Assembly (NCBI GenBank): GCA_964450955.1
Contig: CAYVFI010000012.1
Location: 1-64,000 of the forward strand
Source: CAYNWT01 sp964450955
GTDB taxonomy: Bacteria > Planctomycetota > Planctomycetia > Planctomycetales > Planctomycetaceae
DNA length: 64,000 bases
Direction: 5' to 3'
In this document: positions 17,257 through 26,062 of the stretch, in pieces
Position numbering within the stretch: position 1 is the first letter of the stretch
Layout of the letters: every line of letters starts with the position of its first letter
Translations under genes and position numbers: made by a program
The notes under the pieces: generated by a model
Told to the model about the DNA's origin: nothing
The model's database searches: none
What the model saw: only the letters and a program-made list of their open reading frames with translations

Positions 17257-20200
17257 ATGACGATTAAAGAACCAAACAACAACGAGAACCTTCGCCAGGC
17301 GCTTGCCGAGTCGCTGGCTCCCGCTGCGCTATCGGACATGTCGGACGCGGACATCGAACAACTGCTCAACGATGCCACCGCTGTTCCCATGTCAGACGCC
17401 ACCGTTGCGTCCATTTTGAACCAGACAAATCCTGCTCATCCGTCTGATCGTACTGTCCGCTTGCCTCGAGATTATCAACCTCGCGGGGCACAGCCTGGAT
17501 CTTCGAAGGAGATTGTGATGAGGACGCCGAACCCGAATCGACCGCAAAGTGGCAATGGACTGAACCGCGGTTCTGTAGCCGCGTTGGCCGTGTCTGCCGT
17601 GTGTCTGCTGACGGTTCTTGTTGTGACGTCGCGGCCGACGCTGTTTCCGGCAACGCCTGCGACACCAACATCCGTTGCCGAAGTCGTGAAGAGCGTTTGG
17701 AAAGACAACCATATCACCGCCGCCGCACAGGACGTTCTGCCGCAGGCAAAACGAATCGTGAAGGCTGCGATTGGTGACTTAATCACAACCAAAGATCGCG
17801 AACGTCGTCGGCTAAGTCTGCCGGACGGTTCTGTTCTGTTTATGAATGAGAACACGACTGCGAAAATCGAATCGCTGCGGAAGTTGAACGTGACGGCCGG
17901 CGAAGTGTTTGTCGAAGTCTGCCCGCAGTTTGATGATCAGAACAACCGCGAATTCTTCTACGTCGATACACCGAATCGCAAGCTGACCGCGATTGGAACC
18001 AAGTTCGGTGTCAAAGCGACTGACGATAATACCGACCTGCTGGTGACGCAGGGCAAGGTGAAGGTTGATGGTGTTGATGAGACGGTCACGGCCGGGCGGT
18101 TTGTTCGGTTCAGCAAGAGCGACGTTGAATTGTCGGTGGCCCCGCGAGCCTCAGAGGCATTGAACTGGACCGAAGACCTGATGGTGGCGGCTCCGATTGT
18201 GCCGCGTAGCAAGTACCGCGGTGGAGCGTTGATTTCCGTGGACCCCAACGGTCAGGAAATGCGGCTCAGCATGCGGAAGTATCACGTTGACGTCCACATC
18301 GAAGACGGCTTCGCGCGGACGACTATTGATCAGACTTACTTCAATCATACGTCGCAGCGATTGGAAGGGACGTTCAAGTTTCCGCTGCCGGCGGACGCGT
18401 CGCTGTCGCGATTGGCGATGTACGTTGGGCCGAAGCTGATGGAAGGCGGCATGGCCGAACGCCAGCACGCTCGGAATACGTTCGAACAAATTGTGCACAA
18501 GATGAAAGACCCGGCACTGTTGGAATGGGTGGATGGAACCACGTTCAAGATGCGAGTCTTCCCATTGGAACCGCGACAGGAGAAGCGGCTGATCATCAGT
18601 TATTCGCAGCGATTGAACACGGCTTACGGCAAGACTCATTACCGGTTCCCCGCCGGGCACAACCTGGACACGGTGGGTGATTGGTCAACCGAGATTCGTG
18701 TGAAGGACGGAGCGGACCTCGTTTACAAGTCACCGTCGCATGCGATGGAGGCTGAGCGGGCGAAAGGTGATTTGGTTCTCACCGCAGCTGTGAAGAACGA
18801 GTTGTTCGACCGTGATGTTGTGTTGGAGATTGAGGACGAATGGAACGCGACCGTACCTGGGGCCTCCGAGCCCCAAGCTGAAGAATCCAAGCCCGCGGAC
18901 TCCCCCGGTAGTGTGAGCGATAAGGTTCTAGCCGCCGGCAACGATGCGGCAGGTTCACAACTTGCGAGCCGCGCAGGCTTGGGGTTCGGAGGCCCCAGGT
19001 ACAGGCTCACGCGGACCGTTCATGAAGATCACCAGTACCTGATGCTGCGGCATCGTCCGGAATTGAAGGGCGGCGTTAAGAAGCAAAACCGCGATTGGGT
19101 GTTCCTGTTCGAGACCTCGGGCGATCGAAACCCGGTTCTGGCTCGAGCTCAGATCGAAGTTGTGCGGACGTTGCTTAAGAACGCCGAACACGAAGACACG
19201 TTCAACATTGTCACAGCAGGAACGCGGCCAAAGACATTCCGCGAGGACGGAGTCGCATGCGAGGCGAAGAATATTGACGAGGCGATCGCGTGGCTCGAAA
19301 AGTCACATCTGATTGGGGCGTTGGATTTCGAGAGAGGTTTGGAGGAGAGCGTACGGTTACTAACCACGAACCCTGCCCGGCCTGCGAGCGGTGGCGATGG
19401 GAATGCTGACGATGGAGTAGTGCAAAAGCCGCTAAACCCCCGACGTAAAGTCGGGGGCGGAGGTGAGCACGCAGGCGGAGATGATGACCGCGAATCATTC
19501 CTGGTTCATGTCGGTTCCGGCTTGCCGGTTCTGGGTCAGACTAGTGAGAAGGAACTGGTCGCCAACATTCCGCAGTCGGTGCGCTACGTTGGCGTGGGCG
19601 TTGGCAAGAAGTGGTCGCGGCACTTCATGAAGGCTGCGGCGTCCCGCACGGGCGGTTACTTCACTCAGATAAACCCGGATGAGAAAGTTAACTGGCGAGC
19701 GTTCGAACTGCTGTCGATTCTGAATGCTCCTCGATTGTTAAACGTGAGCGTTGTCGACAACGCAGAGAAGCTGTCGTTCCTCACCTACACAGAATCGATC
19801 GCTCATGGCGAAGAGATTTGTGCGATCGCCAGGTTGCCGAAAGACGCGAAACTGCCGAAGTCTCTGGTCGTGGCTGGTGAGCTAAATGGCAAGGCGTGGA
19901 GCCAGGCAATCGACGTCAAAGATGTCACCGGCAAAGCCGACTACCTGCCCCGCAGCTGGGCACGGCTGGAAATCGATCGTCTGATTGCTAGCGGGGCCGC
20001 ACAGCACAAAGCCGACATCGTCGCGTTAAGCAAAGCGATGTATGTGATGTCACCGTTTACATCGTTGTTGGTTCTCGAAAACGAAGCGATGTACGCACAG
20101 TACAACATCGACCGAGGCCGCAAGGATCACTGGGCTTTGTATCCGGCTCCGGACACGATCAAGGTTGTGCATGAACCGTTTCAACGCGAGTTTGCACGAA

Positions 20201-21135
20201 GTAAGGACGCACCGAAAAATGTCTGGGAGACCGTGCTGTCTCGGAACTGGCGGTCAAAGTCTGCCCCTGTCGTGCCAATCACGAGTTGGTATTTGGATGA
20301 GCTGTGGGATCAATATGTTCTCGATGTGGACAACGACGGCGATGGCGTGGCTGACGCGATTTGGATGGACTTAGTTTATCCAGGCATTGAATCAGCCCTC
20401 GCAGACTTTGATGCGAGTGTTAGCAGTACGACAACATGGGGTCGTACACCTGACTTATTTGACCCGGTGGACAGAGTCCGTTCTGGTTTTTCTCCGGAAC
20501 TCGTTGGGCTTGCCAGTCCGCACGATTTCGTGAGTGAATTTGGTGATGACGCTTGGCGAATTAACTTCGGCACGGTACCGGTTGAACTCTCACTGCCCGT
20601 GGCGAATCAGGATTCTCGCTCTCGAGCAGCATGGAGTCCCCGGCAGCTCACCGAAGGCTTTTTCTTCGAACAAGCGGATGAGTTCGGTGTCGAACTTGGG
20701 ATGCAGCCAGGCTGGCCGGAGTCTCTGCGACGACGCAGGAGATTTGATCTTCCGACTGAATCAAAGTTCGTCATGCCTGGCGGAATGCGAGGATCGACTG
20801 CTGACTCCATATTGTGGGATCGCAATGGTGACGAGCGACAGGTGGTGCAGGAGTTGGATGATCTTGCAGTGCAGTTCCGCAATTGGCGAGATCACGCCCC
20901 TGTCAGGTTGGTGTTGTCATCCCGGCCAATGGATGAGCCGTTTAGTTTCGACGAACTTAGCGTCTTGAATGGCGATGTATTGTCTCGGTCCAGTGTAGGC
21001 ATGACTCCGTTGGAGATTAATCCGAGCTATAAACTGCTCCATCCTGGCTTTGCCGGGGGGGGGGGGGCCGGGGGGGGGCCTGCCGGTAGGATCCCGTTGG
21101 GGATATCGAGGACCCGTGTTCGACTCCAATGGTGA
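17257..21135 (+). CDS. FecR/VIT/vWA-like giant surface protein, N-terminal part (frameshifted)
   Basis: A 1,292-residue frame that is the first part of a gene broken at a G tract (21055-21078). An N-terminal cytoplasmic segment (1-100) is followed by a membrane helix at about 108-128 (VAALAVSAVCLLTVLVV). A FecR domain lies at about 165-300 (LPDGSVLFMNENTTAKI, TAGEVFVEV, IGTKFGV), and a VIT domain at about 317-460. A vWA-like segment from about 614 has LFETSGDRN where a metal-binding DxSxS would stand, so the MIDAS site seems lost. DVDNDGDGVADAIW near 1023-1036 resembles a calcium-binding thrombospondin-3 type motif. The preceding ECF sigma factor suggests a sigma/FecR regulator pair. Three inverted repeats occur inside this frame or its continuation. 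The last residues (from about 1270) are read in the shifted frame and are probably not native. Confidence 0.82.
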   Translation: MTIKEPNNNENLRQALAESLAPAALSDMSDADIEQLLNDATAVPMSDATVASILNQTNPAHPSDRTVRLPRDYQPRGAQPGSSKEIVMRTPNPNRPQSGNGLNRGSVAALAVSAVCLLTVLVVTSRPTLFPATPATPTSVAEVVKSVWKDNHITAAAQDVLPQAKRIVKAAIGDLITTKDRERRRLSLPDGSVLFMNENTTAKIESLRKLNVTAGEVFVEVCPQFDDQNNREFFYVDTPNRKLTAIGTKFGVKATDDNTDLLVTQGKVKVDGVDETVTAGRFVRFSKSDVELSVAPRASEALNWTEDLMVAAPIVPRSKYRGGALISVDPNGQEMRLSMRKYHVDVHIEDGFARTTIDQTYFNHTSQRLEGTFKFPLPADASLSRLAMYVGPKLMEGGMAERQHARNTFEQIVHKMKDPALLEWVDGTTFKMRVFPLEPRQEKRLIISYSQRLNTAYGKTHYRFPAGHNLDTVGDWSTEIRVKDGADLVYKSPSHAMEAERAKGDLVLTAAVKNELFDRDVVLEIEDEWNATVPGASEPQAEESKPADSPGSVSDKVLAAGNDAAGSQLASRAGLGFGGPRYRLTRTVHEDHQYLMLRHRPELKGGVKKQNRDWVFLFETSGDRNPVLARAQIEVVRTLLKNAEHEDTFNIVTAGTRPKTFREDGVACEAKNIDEAIAWLEKSHLIGALDFERGLEESVRLLTTNPARPASGGDGNADDGVVQKPLNPRRKVGGGGEHAGGDDDRESFLVHVGSGLPVLGQTSEKELVANIPQSVRYVGVGVGKKWSRHFMKAAASRTGGYFTQINPDEKVNWRAFELLSILNAPRLLNVSVVDNAEKLSFLTYTESIAHGEEICAIARLPKDAKLPKSLVVAGELNGKAWSQAIDVKDVTGKADYLPRSWARLEIDRLIASGAAQHKADIVALSKAMYVMSPFTSLLVLENEAMYAQYNIDRGRKDHWALYPAPDTIKVVHEPFQREFARSKDAPKNVWETVLSRNWRSKSAPVVPITSWYLDELWDQYVLDVDNDGDGVADAIWMDLVYPGIESALADFDASVSSTTTWGRTPDLFDPVDRVRSGFSPELVGLASPHDFVSEFGDDAWRINFGTVPVELSLPVANQDSRSRAAWSPRQLTEGFFFEQADEFGVELGMQPGWPESLRRRRRFDLPTESKFVMPGGMRGSTADSILWDRNGDERQVVQELDDLAVQFRNWRDHAPVRLVLSSRPMDEPFSFDELSVLNGDVLSRSSVGMTPLEINPSYKLLHPGFAGGGGAGGGPAGRIPLGISRTRVRLQW
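18853..19002. repeat. 150-bp inverted-repeat element within the coding sequence
   Basis: Two 26-bp arms, 18853-18878 (starting GTACCTGGGGCCTCCGAG) and 18977-19002 (ending GGAGGCCCCAGGTAC), are complementary with one mismatch. The span of 150 bp is exactly 50 codons, and translates into a low-complexity Ala/Ser/Glu/Gly-rich stretch between the VIT and vWA-like regions. It looks like a palindromic element inserted without breaking the frame. Confidence 0.8.
19437..19457. repeat. Short palindrome within the coding sequence
   Basis: CCCCCGAC at 19437-19444 and GTCGGGGG at 19450-19457 form a perfect 8-bp stem with a GTAAA loop, in the open frame of the giant gene. It encodes a basic/glycine stretch (NPRRKVGGGG) inside the degenerate vWA region. 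It is terminator-like in shape but sits in mid-gene without a T tract. Confidence 0.7.
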
Positions 21136-24100
21136 TGGTGTTCTTGTTGAGTTCGTTCCGAGGAGAGAGTTACAACTGAGTGCTGGTGAGGCTGTTCGAC
21201 CAGATTACATCCAAGTCCCGGCCCTCCGTCCATCTTCCGACTTTTTCTATTACTCCCCGAACGCCGTCGGTCGAGAGTTAGACGACCTGAGGCAGTTCCA
21301 ATTGGCTCCATACCGACCGGTTCCGGTCCTCGATCCATCTTTGGGTGAGCACGCCCCTATCTTTGCTGTTGATCCGCCGGGGGTGATCGATCTCAACGGC
21401 TCCGGGCGTTTCGTGGAGCAGCAGACTCTGAACTACTTCTACGATGGCGTTCACGAAACGGTGCTCTACTCACCTCTTATGAGTGACTTCGACCAGCTAG
21501 TGCAGTTCGAGCTGGTTCCACAGGCTCGGTTCCTCAGTGACATCATCGCCCACGCACCCGGCATGAACTCAACCAGAGCCGATTTGTTGGGGGTTGTTGA
21601 GGGCGAGTCCAAACGGAAACCAAAACGTGGCGAGATTGATGAAGCCGCGCGCAAGCTAATTCAGAAGGCACGCAGCACTGATTGGGAAACGGTGACCCTG
21701 GGCAATGGCGACAACGCAGTTCAAGTTCACATGGACGGTGCCGGACGCTTCGCCTGGAATCGAACCGTCTCCGAAGGGCTCGGTGAACAGGTTCTTTGTG
21801 ACGGCGAACACCTGTGGCATCTGTATGAAGAGATTGGCCTGGGTGCCAAGCGAGACTTCACGCGATTCCATCGAGGCATGATTAGTCGCGTGGCTCCGTG
21901 GCTGGTGGCCCCGATGGAGGAACTCACGATCGGTGCAAACGTGATTGCGATTGATGAACGCACCGTGGCGATTGTTCCACTCAGCAGTGAGCCGCAGGTG
22001 CTAGCCTCGGGTTTCGGAACCAGTGACCAGGGAAGAACCCCGAAACATGGTGGCTCTGGCGGGAACGAAGCTGCCACGGACAGTGAATCGACGACTGAAA
22101 GCGGGAAGGGTTCTAAACCCAAGGCTAGCGCTAACGGCTCACGGGGTGTTGTCCAGATTCATCTGATCTTTGCGAAGAACGGACGACTGAAGGAACGCCG
22201 TACCGTGCGTGTTCTGGGCGATCAAACAGAAACTCTCGCCCGCGTTGTCTTCGGCCGCAAAGGCACGATCAAAGTTTTCAATGGCAAAGGCAAGCAGCTT
22301 GCGAAATTCGAACGGCCGCGGGTCGGTAGCAGCAAGCCGTTTGGTGGATTGGAACCGCAGGTCAATCGCCCTGACCTGGTCATTCTGCCGCTGCCGTATC
22401 GCCACGCCGACACCATTCTGGCTCGGCCGGGTGTATTGCCCTCAAAGTTGGAAGATGGAGACGACGTTTTCTCTGTGATGACTGAAGAGGACGCACTGGC
22501 ACTGTTGGCCGCGGATGCGATTAGGCACAACAGCCAGCGAATGTCGGATGTGGTTATGTCGCGGTTCTTTAAGAAGGGCGATACCCGTGCCGGGCTCTAC
22601 GTCCTGATGGCCAACGTGAATCCACTACGAACTGTGAAAGCCGCCCAGAACGGCCAGCCTGCGGTTCAGAAACCAGTGGTAAACTACCAGCCGAACGGCA
22701 AGGTCTCGGACAAACACAAGGCTCTGATTCGATTCGCCAGACATTTGGCGACGGCGTCAACTGATAACGAGTTCGATGCGAACGAATTACTACCCGCTGG
22801 GTCGCAGGCTAGCGCCAACGACTCACAGAATGGTCGGTTCCTTTACAACATCTGCCGGGCTCGAAACACGTACTACCGGTGGTATCAAGAGCGAGCAATC
22901 AAATCGCTGGACAAGGCAGGTCTGGCAAAGGCCGTTGATGATGCCGTTGAAGTTGTCGGTTCTCTGCGGTCACCATCAATCGGCTGGACGATCCTGCGGA
23001 CCATGCAGCCGCACCTCGATCATTCTGAGTTCTACGCAAAGTTCGCAGACGCGGCGAAGCGCTACGAGAACGCGCCGCACATTGCGTGGTTCGTCCGTCA
23101 AGAACGAGCACGGGCGTTGTTCAAGGCGAAGAAACCGGAAGAAGCGTCGAAGCTGTTCGGCGAACTCCTAACAAAGACTTTGCAGGCCGGTTTCAATCCG
23201 GGCATCGACAAGGAACTTCGCGAACAGTTCATCAAACATCGCGGGCGGCGTAACTGGAGCCAAATGTGGCGTCAGACAGCAACGAAGCTCATCGAAGACG
23301 ACCTGCTGCGAACAGCAATCGTCCTGTCCGGGCAACTCCGCGATCTTGGCGATGTGGACGTCGCCAACCACATTTTCGAAAAGACAATTGCGAAGCTTGA
23401 GCCAGAAAAACGCCCGGACGTGGCGACACTGGCGATCGCACGACTGCGTAGCTTCGATCGTCCCGACGACGCCGACAAGCTGCTCACTGGCATGTTGGAG
23501 AACCCATGGATCGCAACATCGGCCCGGCTGTGGCGGTACGGTTCTGCTCTTGCACAGCAACGCGGTAAGACCGCCGAATCTCTGCGTCGGCTGGAACGCG
23601 CGATTGCGATTGAATACATCACGCGGCCGGATGTGATCAACCTGCAGGAAACGCGAACCAAGTACACCGCGCTGCTGCAGAAGTACGAAGAGATCGCAGA
23701 CGCGTCCATGACGTTGGAACAGGCACCACCGAAAGCCCTGGTAGCCCGCATCGTTCGAGCGGCCGATCAGTGGCGTTCGATGGAAGACGACGAAACGCAG
23801 GTTTGTCAGCTGGCGTCGCGCATTCTCACGAAGCTTGATGAACGCGAACTTGCCTGGGACTACGCGACCACTCCGGTCGGCACGCAGCCGGGTTCTGCGT
23901 CATGGCAAAGTCTGGGCCGGCACCTTGCTGGCGCGAAAGACATTGATCAGGCCAACACTGCGTTCGAACGGGCTTTCGAGTTCGAACAAACGAACCCTCA
24001 GATTCTGCTGGAACACGCCACGCTGCTCCGCGCCAACGGGCGAGCCATAGATGCCAAGCCGCTGCTGAAAAGAATTGCAGAAGGCAAGTGGCAACCGCGG

Positions 24101-24145
24101 TTCAACAGTGTGAAGCAAAACGCGACGAACCTGCTGAACCAGTAA
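21050..24145 (+). CDS. FecR/VIT giant protein, C-terminal part (second frame)
   Basis: This frame continues the gene starting at 17257 after a shift at the 13-G (21055-21067) and 9-G (21070-21078) runs. The first codon in the open frame is a TTG inside the overlap, with no ribosome site, so it is not an independent start. Removing one G would join the two frames into one protein of about 2,295 residues with a Gly/Pro linker. The C-terminal part has a short acidic motif (FDSNGDG), then a region with KRKPKRGEID, and from about residue 640 of this frame a long helical TPR-like array (for example WFVRQERARALFKAKKPEEA and RRLERAIAIEYITRPD). It also holds a 156-bp inverted-repeat element and a solo repeat arm. 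A hairpin terminator follows at 24162. Confidence 0.8.
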   Translation: MPGGGGPGGGLPVGSRWGYRGPVFDSNGDGVLVEFVPRRELQLSAGEAVRPDYIQVPALRPSSDFFYYSPNAVGRELDDLRQFQLAPYRPVPVLDPSLGEHAPIFAVDPPGVIDLNGSGRFVEQQTLNYFYDGVHETVLYSPLMSDFDQLVQFELVPQARFLSDIIAHAPGMNSTRADLLGVVEGESKRKPKRGEIDEAARKLIQKARSTDWETVTLGNGDNAVQVHMDGAGRFAWNRTVSEGLGEQVLCDGEHLWHLYEEIGLGAKRDFTRFHRGMISRVAPWLVAPMEELTIGANVIAIDERTVAIVPLSSEPQVLASGFGTSDQGRTPKHGGSGGNEAATDSESTTESGKGSKPKASANGSRGVVQIHLIFAKNGRLKERRTVRVLGDQTETLARVVFGRKGTIKVFNGKGKQLAKFERPRVGSSKPFGGLEPQVNRPDLVILPLPYRHADTILARPGVLPSKLEDGDDVFSVMTEEDALALLAADAIRHNSQRMSDVVMSRFFKKGDTRAGLYVLMANVNPLRTVKAAQNGQPAVQKPVVNYQPNGKVSDKHKALIRFARHLATASTDNEFDANELLPAGSQASANDSQNGRFLYNICRARNTYYRWYQERAIKSLDKAGLAKAVDDAVEVVGSLRSPSIGWTILRTMQPHLDHSEFYAKFADAAKRYENAPHIAWFVRQERARALFKAKKPEEASKLFGELLTKTLQAGFNPGIDKELREQFIKHRGRRNWSQMWRQTATKLIEDDLLRTAIVLSGQLRDLGDVDVANHIFEKTIAKLEPEKRPDVATLAIARLRSFDRPDDADKLLTGMLENPWIATSARLWRYGSALAQQRGKTAESLRRLERAIAIEYITRPDVINLQETRTKYTALLQKYEEIADASMTLEQAPPKALVARIVRAADQWRSMEDDETQVCQLASRILTKLDERELAWDYATTPVGTQPGSASWQSLGRHLAGAKDIDQANTAFERAFEFEQTNPQILLEHATLLRANGRAIDAKPLLKRIAEGKWQPRFNSVKQNATNLLNQ
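21055..21078 (+). repeat. Poly-G tract at a frame break
   Basis: Thirteen consecutive G, then CC, then nine G. The gene's reading frame changes exactly here: the upstream frame stops at 21135 and the downstream coding frame is +1 relative to it. One G fewer (or two more) in either run restores a continuous frame. Confidence 0.9.
21987..22142. repeat. 156-bp inverted-repeat element within the coding sequence
   Basis: Two 28-bp arms at 21987-22014 and 22115-22142 are complementary at 23 of 28 positions, including GTGAGCCG with CGGCTCAC and GCTAGCCT with the facing AGGCTAGC; after a small bulge GAACC/GGTTC extends the stem inward. The length is exactly 52 codons and the reading frame passes through it, giving a Gly/Ser/Thr-rich peptide. 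Confidence 0.75.
22807..22826 (+). repeat. Solo copy of the 156-bp element's right arm
   Basis: GGCTAGCGCCAACGACTCAC matches 22123-22142 at 18 of 20 positions and lies in the same codon phase, so both encode an ASAN-type peptide (ASANDSQ here, ASANGSR there). No second arm is seen nearby. Confidence 0.6.
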
Positions 24146-24161
24146 CGATCTCCCCGAGTGT

Positions 24162-24201
24162 CAAATGGCCGAGCGCTCCATCTTGGAGCCTCGGCCATTT
24201 G
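24162..24201. terminator. Bidirectional terminator between convergent genes
   Basis: CAAATGGCCGAG at 24162-24173 pairs perfectly with CTCGGCCATTTG at 24190-24201, and an inner GCTCC/GGAGC stem extends the structure. It sits 16 bp after the giant gene and 28 bp after the stop of the convergent FucU-like gene. T tracts are short, so strength is uncertain. Confidence 0.7.
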
Positions 24202-24229
24202 CTTTGCGCAAGCATGGCTGGCGTGGTTG

Positions 24230-24664
24230 TCACTCTTGAACAACAACACCCTTCTTCAGAATCAGGTTCGCGTACAAAGCCTGCTCGCTTGTCGCCACAA
24301 TCGCGTACGCCCGCTTCGCGCGTTCGTAGAAATCGAAACGTTCGATCTGTTGGACTTCGATTGATCGGTCTTCGTGTTTGTTCATGAGTTCGCGGAACTC
24401 GGCCCAGATTGGCGGTTCCTCAGCCGAATCATTGACCGGCCGCATGACCGCAGCCGGAGCGTCAACAAATGTATCCAGCGGCAGCAGTTGCAGAATGTTG
24501 TCCAACATCACCGTCGCACTGTGGCCGTCGCAGCGGGTGATTCGTTGAGCGTGCGAATCTGCCGGGAAGTTGCCGTCCGCGATGACTAGTTCGTCGCCAT
24601 GGCCCATTTCCATAAGGATGAGCATCAATTCCGGCGAGATGACGTGTGAGATTCCCTTCAGCAT
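24230..24664 (-). CDS. RbsD/FucU-family sugar mutarotase
   Basis: A 144-residue protein of the RbsD/FucU family, which interconverts anomers of ribose or fucose in the cytoplasm. I place the start at the ATG at 24664 (MLKGISHVISPELM), the normal N-terminus of the family; the frame continues to 24706. Family features are MGHGDELVIADGNFPA at about 20-35 and the C-terminal region with YERAKRAYAIVATSE and YANLILKKGVV. The pattern is closer to L-fucose mutarotase FucU than to RbsD. No fucose pathway genes flank it. Confidence 0.87.
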   Translation of the reverse strand: MLKGISHVISPELMLILMEMGHGDELVIADGNFPADSHAQRITRCDGHSATVMLDNILQLLPLDTFVDAPAAVMRPVNDSAEEPPIWAEFRELMNKHEDRSIEVQQIERFDFYERAKRAYAIVATSEQALYANLILKKGVVVQE

Positions 24665-24835
24665 GTTGGTTCTCTTTGTTCTGGAAGCTGGTTTCAGAGC
24701 ATCCACGCGGAACGGGGTCGGTTCAAAAAGACCGATGGCCGGAACACTTCTAAGACGCCAACCGCACCGCTATCATGCCGCTTCGATTGTCCCGCAGTCG
24801 GGGCTCTTTTCAAACGAACCAACCGTGGCTCTCTT

Positions 24836-26023
24836 ATGAAAATTCACGAATACCAGGCCAAGCAGCTGTTCAAAGCCGTCGGCATTCCCGTGCCCGAAGG
24901 CATTGTCGTTAAGTCTGCTGAGGAAGCAGCCAGCGCCTATAAGCAACTTGGTGGCGATCTTGCTGTTGTGAAATCGCAGATCCACGCCGGTGGTCGCGGA
25001 AAGGGAACCTTCAAGGAATTCCCAGAACAAAACGGTGTTGTCCTGTGCCGGTCTGCTGAGGAAGCTCAGGAGAACGCGGCTCGCATGCTGGGTCAGACGT
25101 TGGTCACGATTCAGACCGGCGAAGAAGGCAAGCAGGTCAACACGATTTACGTCGAAGAAGGCTGCGACATCGCTCGCGAACTTTACCTCGGCATCGTCGT
25201 CGATCGTGAAGTGGGCGGACCGGTTCTCATCATGTCGTCAGAAGGCGGTATGGAGATCGAAGAGGTCGCTCATAACACTCCTGAAAAAATTCTTAGCGAA
25301 CCATTCGACATTGCGGATGGGCTTCCAGTCGAAGCCGTGCATCGCATGGCGAAGGCGTTGGATTTCGACGACACCACAATCAAGTCGGCGGAAGCGTTCC
25401 TGCCGGTTCTGTGCAAATTCTTCATCGACAACGATTGCAGCATGACGGAAATCAATCCGCTTGTTGTGACCGGTTCAGGCGAACTGCTGGCCTTGGACGC
25501 CAAAGTATCGTTCGATGAGAACGCAGCATTCCGACACAAAGATCTGGACGAACTTCGCGACCTGAGCGAAGAAGAGCCTGCCGAAATCAAAGCTGGCGAA
25601 GCTGGTCTTAGCTACGTGAAACTAGACGGCAACATTGGCTGTCTGGTTAACGGAGCCGGTTTGGCCATGAGCACCATGGACCTGATTAAGCTCCACGGTG
25701 GCGAACCAGCCAACTTCCTTGACGTCGGTGGCGGAGCCAACGTCGATCAGGTGACTGAAGCCTTCCGAATTATTCTTGCAGACAAGAACGTGAAGGCTGT
25801 TCTGGTCAACATCTTCGGTGGCATCATGAAGTGCGACACCATTGTCGAAGCGCTATTGTTCGCTTACGACAAGGTCGGCTTCACAGTTCCTCTGGTTGTT
25901 CGGCTGGAAGGCACCAACGTCGACGCAGCTCGAAAAATGCTGGCCGACAGCGGCAAGGAAATTGCAACCGCCACGGACCTTACGGATGCGGCAAAGAAGG
26001 TGGTGGGAACACTGTCAGCTTGA
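24836..26023 (+). CDS. sucC: Succinate-CoA ligase, beta subunit
   Basis: A 395-residue protein of normal length for SucC. It begins MKIHEYQAKQLFKAVGIPVPEG, has an ATP-grasp domain (KSQIHAGGRGKG at about 46-57), the EINPLVV segment near 204, and the C-terminal CoA-ligase fold with NGAGLAMSTMD, FLDVGGGA and NIFGGIMKCD. It forms the heterotetramer with SucD and converts succinyl-CoA to succinate with NTP formation. sucD follows, but 447 bp away, because a four-helix-bundle gene lies between them. Confidence 0.97.
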   Translation: MKIHEYQAKQLFKAVGIPVPEGIVVKSAEEAASAYKQLGGDLAVVKSQIHAGGRGKGTFKEFPEQNGVVLCRSAEEAQENAARMLGQTLVTIQTGEEGKQVNTIYVEEGCDIARELYLGIVVDREVGGPVLIMSSEGGMEIEEVAHNTPEKILSEPFDIADGLPVEAVHRMAKALDFDDTTIKSAEAFLPVLCKFFIDNDCSMTEINPLVVTGSGELLALDAKVSFDENAAFRHKDLDELRDLSEEEPAEIKAGEAGLSYVKLDGNIGCLVNGAGLAMSTMDLIKLHGGEPANFLDVGGGANVDQVTEAFRIILADKNVKAVLVNIFGGIMKCDTIVEALLFAYDKVGFTVPLVVRLEGTNVDAARKMLADSGKEIATATDLTDAAKKVVGTLSA

Positions 26024-26029
26024 GGAAGT

Positions 26030-26062
26030 GAAAGGTCTAAGGGTTTAAGGGTGGAAGAGTCT
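26030..26062 (+). repeat. Left purine-rich flank of the four-helix gene
   Basis: A stretch with three GTCTAAG/TTTAAGG-like words (AAGGTCTAAGGGTTTAAGGG and on). Its reverse complement resembles the sequence at 26428-26459, so the gene is bracketed by imperfect inverted repeats. It overlaps the GTG start at 26051. Confidence 0.5.
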
